From an uncultured Oscillospiraceae bacterium (GTDB lineage: Bacteria > Bacillota > Clostridia > Oscillospirales > Oscillospiraceae), in the NCBI GenBank assembly GCA_910587345.1, contig CAJUKH010000017.1:21728-85727 (forward strand): a stretch of DNA of 64,000 nucleotides, given 5' to 3'. A model generated the notes under the pieces. That model had not been told where the DNA came from and searched no databases. It saw only the letters and a program-made list of their open reading frames with translations. Positions 23,602 to 31,941 of the stretch are shown in pieces (within the stretch, counting starts at the first letter, position 1; each line of letters opens with the position of its first letter). Made by a program: the position numbers and the translations under genes.

Positions 23602-25914
23602 ATGAAGCGAAAGGTCCTCTCTGCCCTTCTGGCACTGGCTATGGTCTTTTCTTTGGCCTCGGTCAGTCTTGCCGCCGAGCCGGTAAAGGAGATCAATATC
23701 TTCGGCATCGGTGATTTTGGCGGCGCCTTGGACGACAGCGGCAAACCCACCGGGAACCCCGGCGGCGCCCGTGTGGTAGGTGCCATGAAGGCCCTCACCG
23801 CCGAGGCCGTCAACCCCATCGTGGTCACCGGCGGCACCATCTACACCGGATCGGCCATCTCCGAGACCAACCATGGCAAGCCGGTCAACGAGATGCTCAA
23901 GGCCATGGGCGTCCAGTACGCCAGCGTGGGCAACCACGACTTTGACTGGTCCAACATCGACACCCGGGACGAGGTCTTCACCACTTGGCAGACCGAGGGC
24001 GGCTTCACCTTCCTCAACGCCAACGTGTACTGGACCACCGGCGAAAAGGCCGGCCAGCGGGTCTTCACCCCCTACGCCACCCAGACCGTGGATGGGGTCA
24101 AGCTGGGCTTCTTTGGCGTCATCGGCGAGGACAATATGTCCGCCATCTCCGCATTGAACACGGAGGGCATCGAGTTCCGCCCCGCCGCCGAGGCCGGCAT
24201 CGAGATGGCCAAGCTGCTCCGCAGCGAGGAGAAGTGCGATGTGGTCATCGCCCTGGCCCATGTTGCCAGCGTCCAGGATGCCCCCTATGACCTGGATGCC
24301 ACCGTGGGCGGCGGCATCGGCCCCTTCATTGAGGCGGTCAATGCCGCCTGTAAGGAGGCCGGCGTGAAGGGTCTGGACGGCGTCATGGGCAGCCAGACCA
24401 CCGCCCCCTGCCAGGCCGTCATCAACGGCACCCCCGTGGTCAAGGCCCAGAACTACGGCAAGTTCATCGACCAGCTGAATATCAAGATCGACGGGGACAC
24501 CGTCACCGTCACCCCCTCCCTCCATCCCCTGACCCAGATCACCATGAAGGACGGAGAGGAGACTGTCTCCCTCTTCGGCACTGATGAAACCACCCGGGAG
24601 AATCAGCCTGAGGACGAGGCCTTCAAGGCCGTCTATGACGAGTACAACGCCATTCTCACCGCCCTGATGGACGCCCCCCGGGGCACCGCCGACGCCCACT
24701 TCAGCTACGCCGAGGGCCAGGACCGCTTCGACTATTACAAGTGGTATCTGCGCCAGAACCTCTATTATATCAACGAGGTCTACGGTGAGCCCACCGTGGC
24801 CTATTTCCAGAACTTCGGCGGCATCCGCAACATTGGTGAGACCGTGGTGGAACCCGGCGACGAGCTGGCCCTGCGGCTTCTGTACACTGTGGCCCCCTTT
24901 GACAACTACATTGTCACCATGGACATGACCGGCAAGGATATCAAGACCCTCCTGGCCGGCGAGAGCCAGTACGGCAAATACACCTCCCTGCTCCAGTACG
25001 GCTTTGACGTGACCTACAAGGCCGGGGAGTTCGAGGCCAACGGCGAGGTGGAGTCGGTCAAGCTGAACGGCGAGGAGATCGAGGATGAGGCCGTCTACCA
25101 CATCGCCTGCAACACCTTCCTGTATCCCGGCCCCGGCGACAGCATGGACTTCTCCGCCGGCCAGAACGCCATGAACATCAACGTCATCAATCGCAACGCC
25201 CTGCTGGGCGCCCTGCTGCACCAGAGCGCTGCTGTGAAGGACGAGGCTTTTGCCGTGCCCTATGACACCGCCGCCGTGGGCGCTGTCACCGTCAACACCA
25301 TCAACCCCAAGGCCACCGTGGCCTTTGCCGAGGCTGACAAAGCCCTGGTCGTGGGCCGCAACGAGGTGAATGTCACCGTCACCTCCCCCTACACCGATCC
25401 CTATGCCATCCCCGCCGAGGTGAAGAACGATTGCACCCTCACCGTTATCCGGGAGTACGCCGACCAGAACGCTATTCCCACTGACGTGGTGGATGCCGTC
25501 ACCCCCCTCACCGTGAAGGGCATCTTCAACGGCAATGGCGAGGGCAATTTCGCCGCAGATGACACCCTGACCATGGACCAGATGTCTGTTATCCTGGCCC
25601 GGGTCTGCGGGGCCGACCTCACCGCTGTGGACGGCGCTTCCGCAGCCGCCTGCGGCGAGTGTGCCGACTGGGCCGCCCCCGCCGTGGCCTGGCTGGTGGA
25701 AAAGGGCATTTACACCTACGGCCCTGACAGTGCCTATCTGGGCTTTGCCGTCTACGGCAACGAGGGGCTGACCAACGACCTCACCGCCCTGACTCAGTAT
25801 CTGGAGTTGGATGTGGACGTGGCCGCACTGGTGGATGGCATCGGCCTTGAGGCCGACGCCTACGTCACCCGGGGCCAGATGGCCGTTATCCTGGCCCAGC
25901 TGCTGGGACTGTGA
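23602..25914 (+). CDS. 5'-nucleotidase-family surface protein with SLH region; metal site degenerate
   Basis: 770 residues. A signal peptide ends at SLAA near 25. An N-terminal metallophosphoesterase fold (about 28-320) follows, then the 5'-nucleotidase C-terminal domain (about 380-580: YFQNFGGIRNI, YTVAPFDNYIVTMDMTG, CNTFLYPGPGDSMDF), and SLH-like repeats after about 640. Family metal ligands are largely missing: NDxHG is GDFGG, the GD of AGDxxxGS is GG in VTGGTIYTGS, and GHSH is GSQT. Only GNHDFDW and AHVAS are kept. It is probably a non-catalytic nucleotide- or ligand-binding surface protein. Codon use is very GC-rich, suggesting high expression. ATG has AAAGGGG. Confidence 0.82.
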   Translation: MKRKVLSALLALAMVFSLASVSLAAEPVKEINIFGIGDFGGALDDSGKPTGNPGGARVVGAMKALTAEAVNPIVVTGGTIYTGSAISETNHGKPVNEMLKAMGVQYASVGNHDFDWSNIDTRDEVFTTWQTEGGFTFLNANVYWTTGEKAGQRVFTPYATQTVDGVKLGFFGVIGEDNMSAISALNTEGIEFRPAAEAGIEMAKLLRSEEKCDVVIALAHVASVQDAPYDLDATVGGGIGPFIEAVNAACKEAGVKGLDGVMGSQTTAPCQAVINGTPVVKAQNYGKFIDQLNIKIDGDTVTVTPSLHPLTQITMKDGEETVSLFGTDETTRENQPEDEAFKAVYDEYNAILTALMDAPRGTADAHFSYAEGQDRFDYYKWYLRQNLYYINEVYGEPTVAYFQNFGGIRNIGETVVEPGDELALRLLYTVAPFDNYIVTMDMTGKDIKTLLAGESQYGKYTSLLQYGFDVTYKAGEFEANGEVESVKLNGEEIEDEAVYHIACNTFLYPGPGDSMDFSAGQNAMNINVINRNALLGALLHQSAAVKDEAFAVPYDTAAVGAVTVNTINPKATVAFAEADKALVVGRNEVNVTVTSPYTDPYAIPAEVKNDCTLTVIREYADQNAIPTDVVDAVTPLTVKGIFNGNGEGNFAADDTLTMDQMSVILARVCGADLTAVDGASAAACGECADWAAPAVAWLVEKGIYTYGPDSAYLGFAVYGNEGLTNDLTALTQYLELDVDVAALVDGIGLEADAYVTRGQMAVILAQLLGL

Positions 25915-25933
25915 TCTCCCTCTAAACGCGCAC

Positions 25934-25970
25934 AAAAGGCCGCCCTTCCATGGAGAAGGGCGGCCTTTTT
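25934..25970 (+). terminator. Terminator of the nucleotidase-like gene
   Basis: The perfect arms AAAAGGCCGCCCTT (25934-25947) and AAGGGCGGCCTTTTT (25956-25970), with the T run in the second arm. Confidence 0.92.
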
Positions 25971-26047
25971 GCACCCCAAGCCACTCCAGGAAAAGCCCCT
26001 TAAGCCCCTCTTCCCCCCGGCCGGCCCACTCCTTTTCTCTGCCAAAA

Positions 26048-26079
26048 GAAAAATGGACCCCCAAAACGGGGGTCCATTT
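26048..26079 (-). terminator. Terminator of the MATE gene
   Basis: A perfect 12-bp stem (26051-26062 with 26068-26079), followed on the - strand by TTCTTTT. Confidence 0.85.
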
Positions 26080-26146
26080 CTACATTTGTAAAAGGGAAAA
26101 TTCAGAGCAGGCCGGCCGGAAAAATCAGGCTTCTACATTTGTAAAA
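26078..26146. repeat. Two copies of a TTCTACATTTGTAAAA repeat
   Basis: The same 16-base sequence occurs at 26078-26093 and 26131-26146, just downstream of the MATE gene. It contains TACATTTGTA, a TACA-NN-TGTA dyad like those bound by BlaI/MecI/CopY repressors. An inverted copy lies at 56648-56663. Confidence 0.5.
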
Positions 26147-26147
26147 A

Positions 26148-27572
26148 TCAGTTTTCCGCCACAACAGGCTCCCTGTCCAGACCGCTGATATGGACCCATT
26201 TTTTGCTGCGCCAGCGGAGGGCACACAGGATACCACGGCTGCCCTGGTCCAAGGCCATTGCCAGCCACACCGCCATCAGATCTCCATGGAGGACCAGCAC
26301 CAGAAAATAGGCCACGGGCACCCGGATGACCCACATACCGATAAATCCGGCATACATGGGGAATTTCACGTCATCAGCGCCCCGAAGGGAGCCGGCAAAG
26401 GAGCTGGCTGCCGCCATCAGCGGCTCGGCCACCAGCATGATACGAAGGGCGCTGGCGGCCAGCGTGACCACCTCCCTGTCCGAGTTGAAGATGGAGAGCA
26501 CACCGGGAGCAAAAATGAAGAGAATGATGCTCAAAACGGCGGTCATGCCCACGGCAATGGCACCGCCCAGATTGCCGTACCCCTCAGCGTCCTTCTGGCT
26601 GCCCGCCCCCACCGACTGGCCCACCAGAGCCACGGTGGCCACGCCCACGCCCATGGCGGGCAGATAGCAGAAGCCCTCGGCCACGTTGCCGATCTGGTTG
26701 GCCGCCAGGGCGGCAATGGACAGATTGTGGGCCACCAGAGTGGTCATGGCGATCTGGCCCATATTGACGATGGAGCCTTCAATGGCCGAGGGAATGCCCA
26801 GCTTCAACGCCCGGCTGATGATGGCCCCGTCCGGCTTCAAAGCGTCCCCTCGCAGGTCGGTCCTGTATTCCTCTTGATGGAAAGCGGCCCACACGGTGGC
26901 AAGACCGCCCAGAGACATGGCGATGGCGCTGGCCACAGCGGCGCCCTCCACTCCCCAGCCGGCGCCGGGGAGGGTGATGCCGTGCCACTCCCGGGTGGGA
27001 TAGATGAGGAAGAAGTTCAGCACCGCATTACCCACATTGGCCGCCGTATTGATCAGAAGTGGTGTTCGGCTGTTGCCCATACTCCGCAGGATGGAGGAGA
27101 AAAGGCCCTGAAATGCGATAAAGGGATAGGAGGCGGCATAGATGCGCAGATAGTTCACCGCATGGGGCAAGATCTCATCCTTGGCCCCCATCCAGACGGA
27201 GATCTGACCGCCCAGCAGCTCATAGACCACCAGAGCGAACACACCGCTGACCAAAGCGGCCAGAAAGCCCTGCTGGGTGATTTTCTTGGCCCGCTCCTTA
27301 TCCCCGGCGCCCACGGCGTTGGAGACCTGGACCGAATAGCCCACGCCCAGCCCCATCATGGCGCTGCCGATAAGCCACAGCGCCGGACCGTTGACCGACA
27401 CGGCGGCGGTGCCGTTGGCTCCCATGGAGCCTACCATGGCGGTGTCCACATAGCTGACCATGGTGGCCAAAATACGCTCCACAATAGCGGGCCAGGCCAG
27501 AGGCCACAGCACACTCAGTCTCCTTTTCGTCTCTTCATGCAACAGTGCCACGCTCTCACTCTCCCTGTTCAA
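26148..27572 (-). CDS. MATE-family efflux transporter
   Basis: Cation-coupled multidrug/organic cation exporter with 12 transmembrane helices in two six-helix halves. It has 474 residues. Family segments are PAIVERILATMVSYVDTAMV in helix 1, GVGYSVQVSNAVGAGDKERA, LFSSILRSMGNSRTPLLIN, and in the second half GVATVALVGQSVGAGSQKDA and GSLRGADDVKFPMY. The TTG at 27572 and a GTG at 27551 both have GGGA-type ribosome sites, so the first seven residues are uncertain. Its promoter has a 19-bp spacer, typical of MerR-controlled efflux genes. A decayed paralogue lies at 23280-23490. Confidence 0.93.
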   Translation of the reverse strand: MNRESESVALLHEETKRRLSVLWPLAWPAIVERILATMVSYVDTAMVGSMGANGTAAVSVNGPALWLIGSAMMGLGVGYSVQVSNAVGAGDKERAKKITQQGFLAALVSGVFALVVYELLGGQISVWMGAKDEILPHAVNYLRIYAASYPFIAFQGLFSSILRSMGNSRTPLLINTAANVGNAVLNFFLIYPTREWHGITLPGAGWGVEGAAVASAIAMSLGGLATVWAAFHQEEYRTDLRGDALKPDGAIISRALKLGIPSAIEGSIVNMGQIAMTTLVAHNLSIAALAANQIGNVAEGFCYLPAMGVGVATVALVGQSVGAGSQKDAEGYGNLGGAIAVGMTAVLSIILFIFAPGVLSIFNSDREVVTLAASALRIMLVAEPLMAAASSFAGSLRGADDVKFPMYAGFIGMWVIRVPVAYFLVLVLHGDLMAVWLAMALDQGSRGILCALRWRSKKWVHISGLDREPVVAEN

Positions 27573-27661
27573 ACGATTGCTTCCCTGTCCGGCGGAGCAA
27601 AGGTCCTCTCCCCGGAAGGGCCGTGATTTTACCCGCCGCCAGCGGCGGATGCAGCTCGACC

Positions 27662-27692
27662 ATTATACTCCCTGTATCCCACTCCATGTCAA
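27662..27692 (-). promoter_or_regulatory. MATE promoter with 19-bp spacer
   Basis: Consensus TTGACA (27692-27687) and TATAAT (27667-27662) are 19 bp apart, an arrangement that needs a MerR-type activator. The spacer has a GGAGT direct repeat rather than a clean dyad. Confidence 0.65.
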
Positions 27693-27709
27693 TGCTTTTC
27701 CCATACTTT

Positions 27710-28615
27710 TTACAAGTTAATTCTTTCACTATGATTTTCCTCCACCCCCGTCAAATCGAAGTTAGGCACATAGCCCTCATCGGCGGCGGTGCCTTCCTGG
27801 GTAAACCCCCGCAGTTCCAGCGCCGCCATGTACTCCTGCGCGGCTCTTATCTCGCTTTTACGAAGGGTGCGGTCGATTTCCGGATAGTCCCCAGCCCGCC
27901 CCATGGGAGTATATTGGCTCATCAGAGAAAACAGCACATTTTCCCTCCCCAGCTCCCCGGCCACAAAATCCATGACCGCTTTGGCCTCGGCCAAACCGCC
28001 GGGCATCAGCAGGTGGCGAACGACGGTCCCCCGTTTCAAAAGCCCCTCCCCGTCAAAGACGCAGGGGCCGGTCTGGCGGACCATCTCCTTCACTGCCGCC
28101 GCTGCCGCCGCCGGGTAGTCCGGCGCTGCCGAATACCGTCTGGCCCGCTCCGGGTCCAGATACTTCAGATCGGGAAGATAGACCTGCACCTTCCCCTCCA
28201 GTATCCGCAGGGTCTCCATGGACTCATACCCTCCGGTATTCCATACCACGGGCACCGGGAGGGGCTTTTCCAGCGCAGGCAGGATGGCATGGGCAAAATG
28301 GGTGGGGGTCACCAGATTGATATTGTGGGCCCCCTGGGCAATCAGTTCTTCAAAAATAGCCCGCAGCCGCTCCACCGTCACCGCCCTGCCAAAGCCCTCC
28401 TGACTGATGACGCTGTTCTGGCAGAACACGCACCGTAAGGGGCAGCCGGAAAAGAACACCGCCCCCGAACCCCGGGTACCGGAGATGGGCGGCTCCTCCC
28501 AGGCGTGAAGGGCGGCCCGGGCCACCACCGGCATTTCCGGCATGGCGCAGACTCCGCCGGGGCGGTCCGCCCCCCGTTCCGCTTTGCAGTTTCTGGGACA
28601 CTGGGTACAAATCAT
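27710..28615 (-). CDS. Radical SAM protein, PflX (COG1313) type
   Basis: 301 residues resembling pyruvate formate-lyase activating enzymes. The radical SAM cluster site is FFSGCPLRCVFCQNS (CxxxCxxC). A separate cysteine set at the N-terminus (CTQCPRNC, then GGVCA) may hold an auxiliary cluster. Further motifs are NINLVTPTHFAHAIL and VVWNTGGYES, typical of COG1313. The activated partner is unknown, and no glycyl-radical enzyme lies nearby. It starts at ATG 28615, divergent from nothing; the HPr gene is upstream on the same strand behind a terminator. Confidence 0.85.
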   Translation of the reverse strand: MICTQCPRNCKAERGADRPGGVCAMPEMPVVARAALHAWEEPPISGTRGSGAVFFSGCPLRCVFCQNSVISQEGFGRAVTVERLRAIFEELIAQGAHNINLVTPTHFAHAILPALEKPLPVPVVWNTGGYESMETLRILEGKVQVYLPDLKYLDPERARRYSAAPDYPAAAAAAVKEMVRQTGPCVFDGEGLLKRGTVVRHLLMPGGLAEAKAVMDFVAGELGRENVLFSLMSQYTPMGRAGDYPEIDRTLRKSEIRAAQEYMAALELRGFTQEGTAADEGYVPNFDLTGVEENHSERINL

Positions 28616-28635
28616 GTGCTTCCCTCTTTCCCGTT

Positions 28636-28669
28636 GATGCAGAAAGGGCGCCGCAGATGCGGCGCCCTT
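28636..28669 (-). terminator. Terminator of the HPr gene
   Basis: A perfect 11-bp stem AAGGGCGCCGC / GCGGCGCCCTT (28644-28654, 28659-28669) followed by TTCTG on the - strand. Confidence 0.75.
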
Positions 28670-28696
28670 ACCTTCTTTTGTTTTCCCACCGGGGAA

Positions 28697-28960
28697 TTAT
28701 TCACCGAAGTCGCCGGAGAGCAGCTCCGCCAATGCTTCTACGGCCTCTTCCGCATCGGGGCCGTCGGCGATGAGCTGGATGACAGTGCCCTGCACGATCC
28801 CCAGGGACAGAACGCCCAGCAGGCTCTTGGCATTCACACGGCGCTCCTCCTTCTCCACCCAGATAGAGCTTTTGAACTCGTTGGCCTTCTGAATGAAAAA
28901 GGTGGCGGGGCGGGCATGGAGACCCACCTGGTTGTTAACGGTAGCCTCTTTGGTGTACAT
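28697..28960 (-). CDS. ptsH: HPr-family phosphocarrier protein
   Basis: Phosphocarrier of the sugar phosphotransferase system and, when serine-phosphorylated, CcpA corepressor. It has 87 residues. The catalytic histidine is in GLHARPA near residue 15, and the regulatory serine is in NAKSLLGVLSLGI near 45, so both phosphorylation sites are present, which separates HPr from Crh. ATG 28960 has GAGGGGGAAA upstream; the frame continues to 29083 without support. No other pts gene is nearby. Confidence 0.93.
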   Translation of the reverse strand: MYTKEATVNNQVGLHARPATFFIQKANEFKSSIWVEKEERRVNAKSLLGVLSLGIVQGTVIQLIADGPDAEEAVEALAELLSGDFGE

Positions 28961-29140
28961 GACATTTCCCCCTCTGTAAGCGTTCACACTATTGGATAGC
29001 ATATCAAATTTCGCCTTTTCCGTCAACGGTATTTTCCACAATATCGCAGACCATGTACCGATTCTTTCCCACCATTTTACCAAAAGCAGGTCCCAAGGGG
29101 GAAAAGCGGCCTTCCGGCGGTATCGGAACCGCCACAGTCC

Positions 29141-31510
29141 TTACCGCAGTTCTGCCACCGTTACGCCGTCCTCCCCTTCCCCGTATTTGCCCGGGCGGAA
29201 GGTGCGGACGTAGGGACTGCGCTTCAGGTGCTCCCGAACGGCGGTGCGGACAGCGCCGGTACCCTTGCCGTGGATGATGCGGACCTCCTGCAGTTTGCCC
29301 ATGACGGCGTTGTCCAGAAAACGGTCCAGCTCCACCACAGCCTCGCTGCCCGTCATGCCCCGCAGGTCCACCTCGTAGGAGGCCCCCAGGCTTCGCAGCT
29401 GGTGGGTGGCCCGCTCCACCACCTTTTTCACCGATTTCTGGGTCTCGCTCTCGGTGACACGGACCTCCTCCTGGGTGGCGGTGAGCTTCAATATTCCCGC
29501 CTGAAGCTGAAGGGTGCCGTCCTTTTTCACATCCAACACCGTGGCCTGGGTCCCCGGCATCTTCACAAGCTCCACCCTGTCCCCTTTCACCGCAGGGCGT
29601 GTGGGGGGCGGCAGCGGGGCCTGGGGAGCCTGGCCCAGCTGCCCCTCCGCCTCGTTCAGATGGCGGCGCAGGCCGGAACGGGCCTCGTTGACCCGCTGCC
29701 AGTCGGCCTGTTCTTTGGTCCGTTTGCGCATCTCGTCCAGCTCACGAAACGCCTCATCGGCGGCGCGGCGGGCCTCTTCCAGAATGACCCGGGCCTCGGC
29801 CTGGGCTTTTTCCATCGCCTTGGCCCGCTGACGCTCCAGGTCGTCCCGGTACTGGGCCGCTTTCTGTTTGGCCTCCTCGGTGGCACGGCGGGCCAGACGG
29901 GCGGCCTCGTTCTCCTGCTCCAGCTCCTGCCGCTTCCGCTCCAGCTGGGTCAAAACATCCTCAAACCGGATGTTTTCGGCGCTGACCCGCTCGGCGGCGG
30001 CGTCAATAACATGGTCGGCAAGGCCCAGCCGGCGGGAGATGGCAAAGGCGTTGGACCGGCCGGGAATCCCGATAAGCAGCTTATAGGTGGGGGCCAGAGT
30101 CTCTACGTTAAACTCGCAGGAGGCGTTCTCCACCCCGGCGGTGGTCATGGCGTAGACCTTCAACTCGGCATAGTGGGTGGTGGCGGCCACCAGCGCCCCA
30201 AGGGAGCGGGTCTCCTCAATGATGGCGGCGGCCAGCGCCGCCCCCTCCACCGGGTCGGTGCCCGCCCCCAGCTCGTCAAAGAGGACCAGCGCCCCCTCGT
30301 CGGCCTTCTCCAAAATCCCCACAATGTTCACCATGTGGGAGGAGAAGGTGGACAGGTTCTGGGCGATGGACTGCTCATCCCCGATATCGGCCAGTACCCG
30401 GTCAAAGACCTGCATCCGGCTGTCTCCCGACACCGGGATGTGAAGGCCGCACTGGGCCATCAAAACCAGCAGTCCCAGTGTTTTCAGCGTCACCGTCTTG
30501 CCGCCGGTGTTAGGGCCGGTGACCACCAGCGTGTCAAAGTCCTCCCCCAGACGCAAGTCGTTCCTTACGGCGGTATCCCGGTCCAGCAGGGGGTGTCTTG
30601 CCCCCTCAAAATGGATGCCCCTCTCCACGATTTTAGGGGCCATACCCCGCATACGAAGAGACAGCCCCGCCCGGGCAAAGATGCTGTCCAGCATCACCAG
30701 AAAGTCATAGTCCTGACTGATGTCCTCCCTGTGGGCGGCGCAGTCGCTGGAAAGTTCGGCCAGAATGCGGTCTATCTCCTTCTCCTCCAGCGCTTCCAGC
30801 TCCCGCAGCTCATTGTTGGCCTTCACCACCCCCATAGGCTCCACAAAGAAGGTGCCGCCGCTGGCCGAAAGGTCGTGGACCAGGCCGGGCACATCGTTTT
30901 TATGCTCCGACTTCACCGGCACCACATAGCGGCCGTTGCGCTGGGTGATGATGGGTTCCTGCAGGTATTTGGACTGATTGGAGGAGATGATGCGCTGCAA
31001 AATATCCCGGACCTTGCTGGCCGTGGCCCGTTTCCGGCGGCGGATGTCGGCCAGTTCGGTACTGGCGGCGTCGGCGATCTCCTCCTCCGAGAGAATGGAG
31101 CCGGTGATCTTCTCCTCCAGAAAGCGGTTGGCGGTCAGGCCCTGAAAGAGCGGGTCCAGAGGCGTTTTCTGCTCGCTTTCGGCGGCATATTCCATGGTAG
31201 AGCGGGCGCTTCGCAGCACAGCGGCAATATCCAGAAGCTCCCGGGTGTTCAATGCGCCCCCCATATCGGCCCGCTGGAGGGAGGCCCCCACCGGCTTCAC
31301 CCCGCCAAAGTAGGGTGCCCCCCGCAGGGACACCAGTTCTACGGCGGCCGAGGTCTCGGCCAAAGCCCGTTCCACGCCGTCGGGATCGGTCATGGGCCGC
31401 AGCTTCAAAGCCCGGTCCTTCCCCTCCTGGGTCACCGCCTCGGCCGCCAGCAGCTCCAGCACCCGGGGCAGCTCCAGCGTGGCGGTGGATTTTTCAAATA
31501 AGTCAGTCAT
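29141..31510 (-). CDS. mutS2: Endonuclease MutS2 / ribosome-rescue ATPase
   Basis: 789 residues. The MutS core and clamp regions come first (about 1-310), then the ATPase with Walker A VVTGPNTGGKTVTLKT, LVLFDELGAGTDP (Walker B) and VAATTHYAELK. A long coiled coil (about 510-640) and a KOW-like segment follow. The C-terminal SMR nuclease domain has VDLRGMTGSEAVVELDRFLD and RIIHGKGTGAVR. It suppresses recombination and, in Firmicutes, also splits collided ribosomes. The second ATG (31510) is taken because GAGG is 8 bases upstream; the first (31516) is too close. Confidence 0.95.
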   Translation of the reverse strand: MTDLFEKSTATLELPRVLELLAAEAVTQEGKDRALKLRPMTDPDGVERALAETSAAVELVSLRGAPYFGGVKPVGASLQRADMGGALNTRELLDIAAVLRSARSTMEYAAESEQKTPLDPLFQGLTANRFLEEKITGSILSEEEIADAASTELADIRRRKRATASKVRDILQRIISSNQSKYLQEPIITQRNGRYVVPVKSEHKNDVPGLVHDLSASGGTFFVEPMGVVKANNELRELEALEEKEIDRILAELSSDCAAHREDISQDYDFLVMLDSIFARAGLSLRMRGMAPKIVERGIHFEGARHPLLDRDTAVRNDLRLGEDFDTLVVTGPNTGGKTVTLKTLGLLVLMAQCGLHIPVSGDSRMQVFDRVLADIGDEQSIAQNLSTFSSHMVNIVGILEKADEGALVLFDELGAGTDPVEGAALAAAIIEETRSLGALVAATTHYAELKVYAMTTAGVENASCEFNVETLAPTYKLLIGIPGRSNAFAISRRLGLADHVIDAAAERVSAENIRFEDVLTQLERKRQELEQENEAARLARRATEEAKQKAAQYRDDLERQRAKAMEKAQAEARVILEEARRAADEAFRELDEMRKRTKEQADWQRVNEARSGLRRHLNEAEGQLGQAPQAPLPPPTRPAVKGDRVELVKMPGTQATVLDVKKDGTLQLQAGILKLTATQEEVRVTESETQKSVKKVVERATHQLRSLGASYEVDLRGMTGSEAVVELDRFLDNAVMGKLQEVRIIHGKGTGAVRTAVREHLKRSPYVRTFRPGKYGEGEDGVTVAELR

Positions 31511-31545
31511 GGTCATTACCTCTTCAAAGGGTTACAGGTGGTTTT

Positions 31546-31575
31546 ATTATACACCAAACTGGCGGGAAAAGACAA
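31546..31575 (-). promoter_or_regulatory. mutS2 promoter
   Basis: TTGTCT (31575-31570) and consensus TATAAT (31551-31546), 18-bp spacer, read on the - strand. Confidence 0.65.
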
Positions 31576-31624
31576 TCCCCTTATAGATGGGGCCGCAGAG
31601 GAGCGAACACACCAATAATCATCC

Positions 31625-31868
31625 ACCGGCGGAGCCGGTAGTATTTCAGATGCGGGCAAAGCCCTATGTTCACAGCGCGCGGGTGAGACCCGCAAATGCG
31701 GTCTGCCAACTGCACACCCCCAAACATAGGGAGGACATTCAGATGGAAGTGAATGACAGTAATAGTCTATCTCATATGCAGTTGGCAGACCGCGCTTCCA
31801 GTATAGCACGGGGAGCTTTTTCTTCCTCTCCGCTAAACCTCTTTGCGACCACTGGCCTTGCCAGTGGT
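31625..31868. ncRNA. Candidate structured RNA or palindromic repeat between feoB and mutS2
   Basis: The 430-bp gap holds no convincing gene but is full of inverted repeats: ACCGGC/GCCGGT (31625-31639), GCGGGT/ACCCGC (31679-31693), a perfect 17-bp pair (31698-31714 with 31777-31793), and ACCACTGGC/GCCAGTGGT (31848-31868). In addition CCCTATGTT (31662-31670) can pair with AACATAGGG (31723-31731), a pairing that crosses the 17-bp stem as a pseudoknot would. It may be a non-coding RNA, the mutS2 leader or a mobile palindromic element. The strand is unknown. Confidence 0.4.
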
Positions 31869-31881
31869 TTTCTTGGTGCAA

Positions 31882-31919
31882 AAACTGCACAAAAATCAAA
31901 GTTGATTTTTGTGCAGTTT
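31882..31919 (-). terminator. Long palindrome after feoB, probable terminator
   Basis: An 18-bp perfect inverted repeat (31882-31899 with 31902-31919) separated by 2 bases, A/T-rich inside, directly after the feoB stop. Confidence 0.6.
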
Positions 31920-31941
31920 ATCTAAGTTTATATTTTTCTGA

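Noticed and set aside
29228..31501. 757-codon frame antisense to mutS2
   Set aside because: Shadow of mutS2; the mutS2 motifs are complete on the other strand.
31516..31899. 127-codon - frame in the feoB-mutS2 gap
   Set aside because: No ribosome site, odd residue composition (C, P, R, S), and it crosses all the palindromes.
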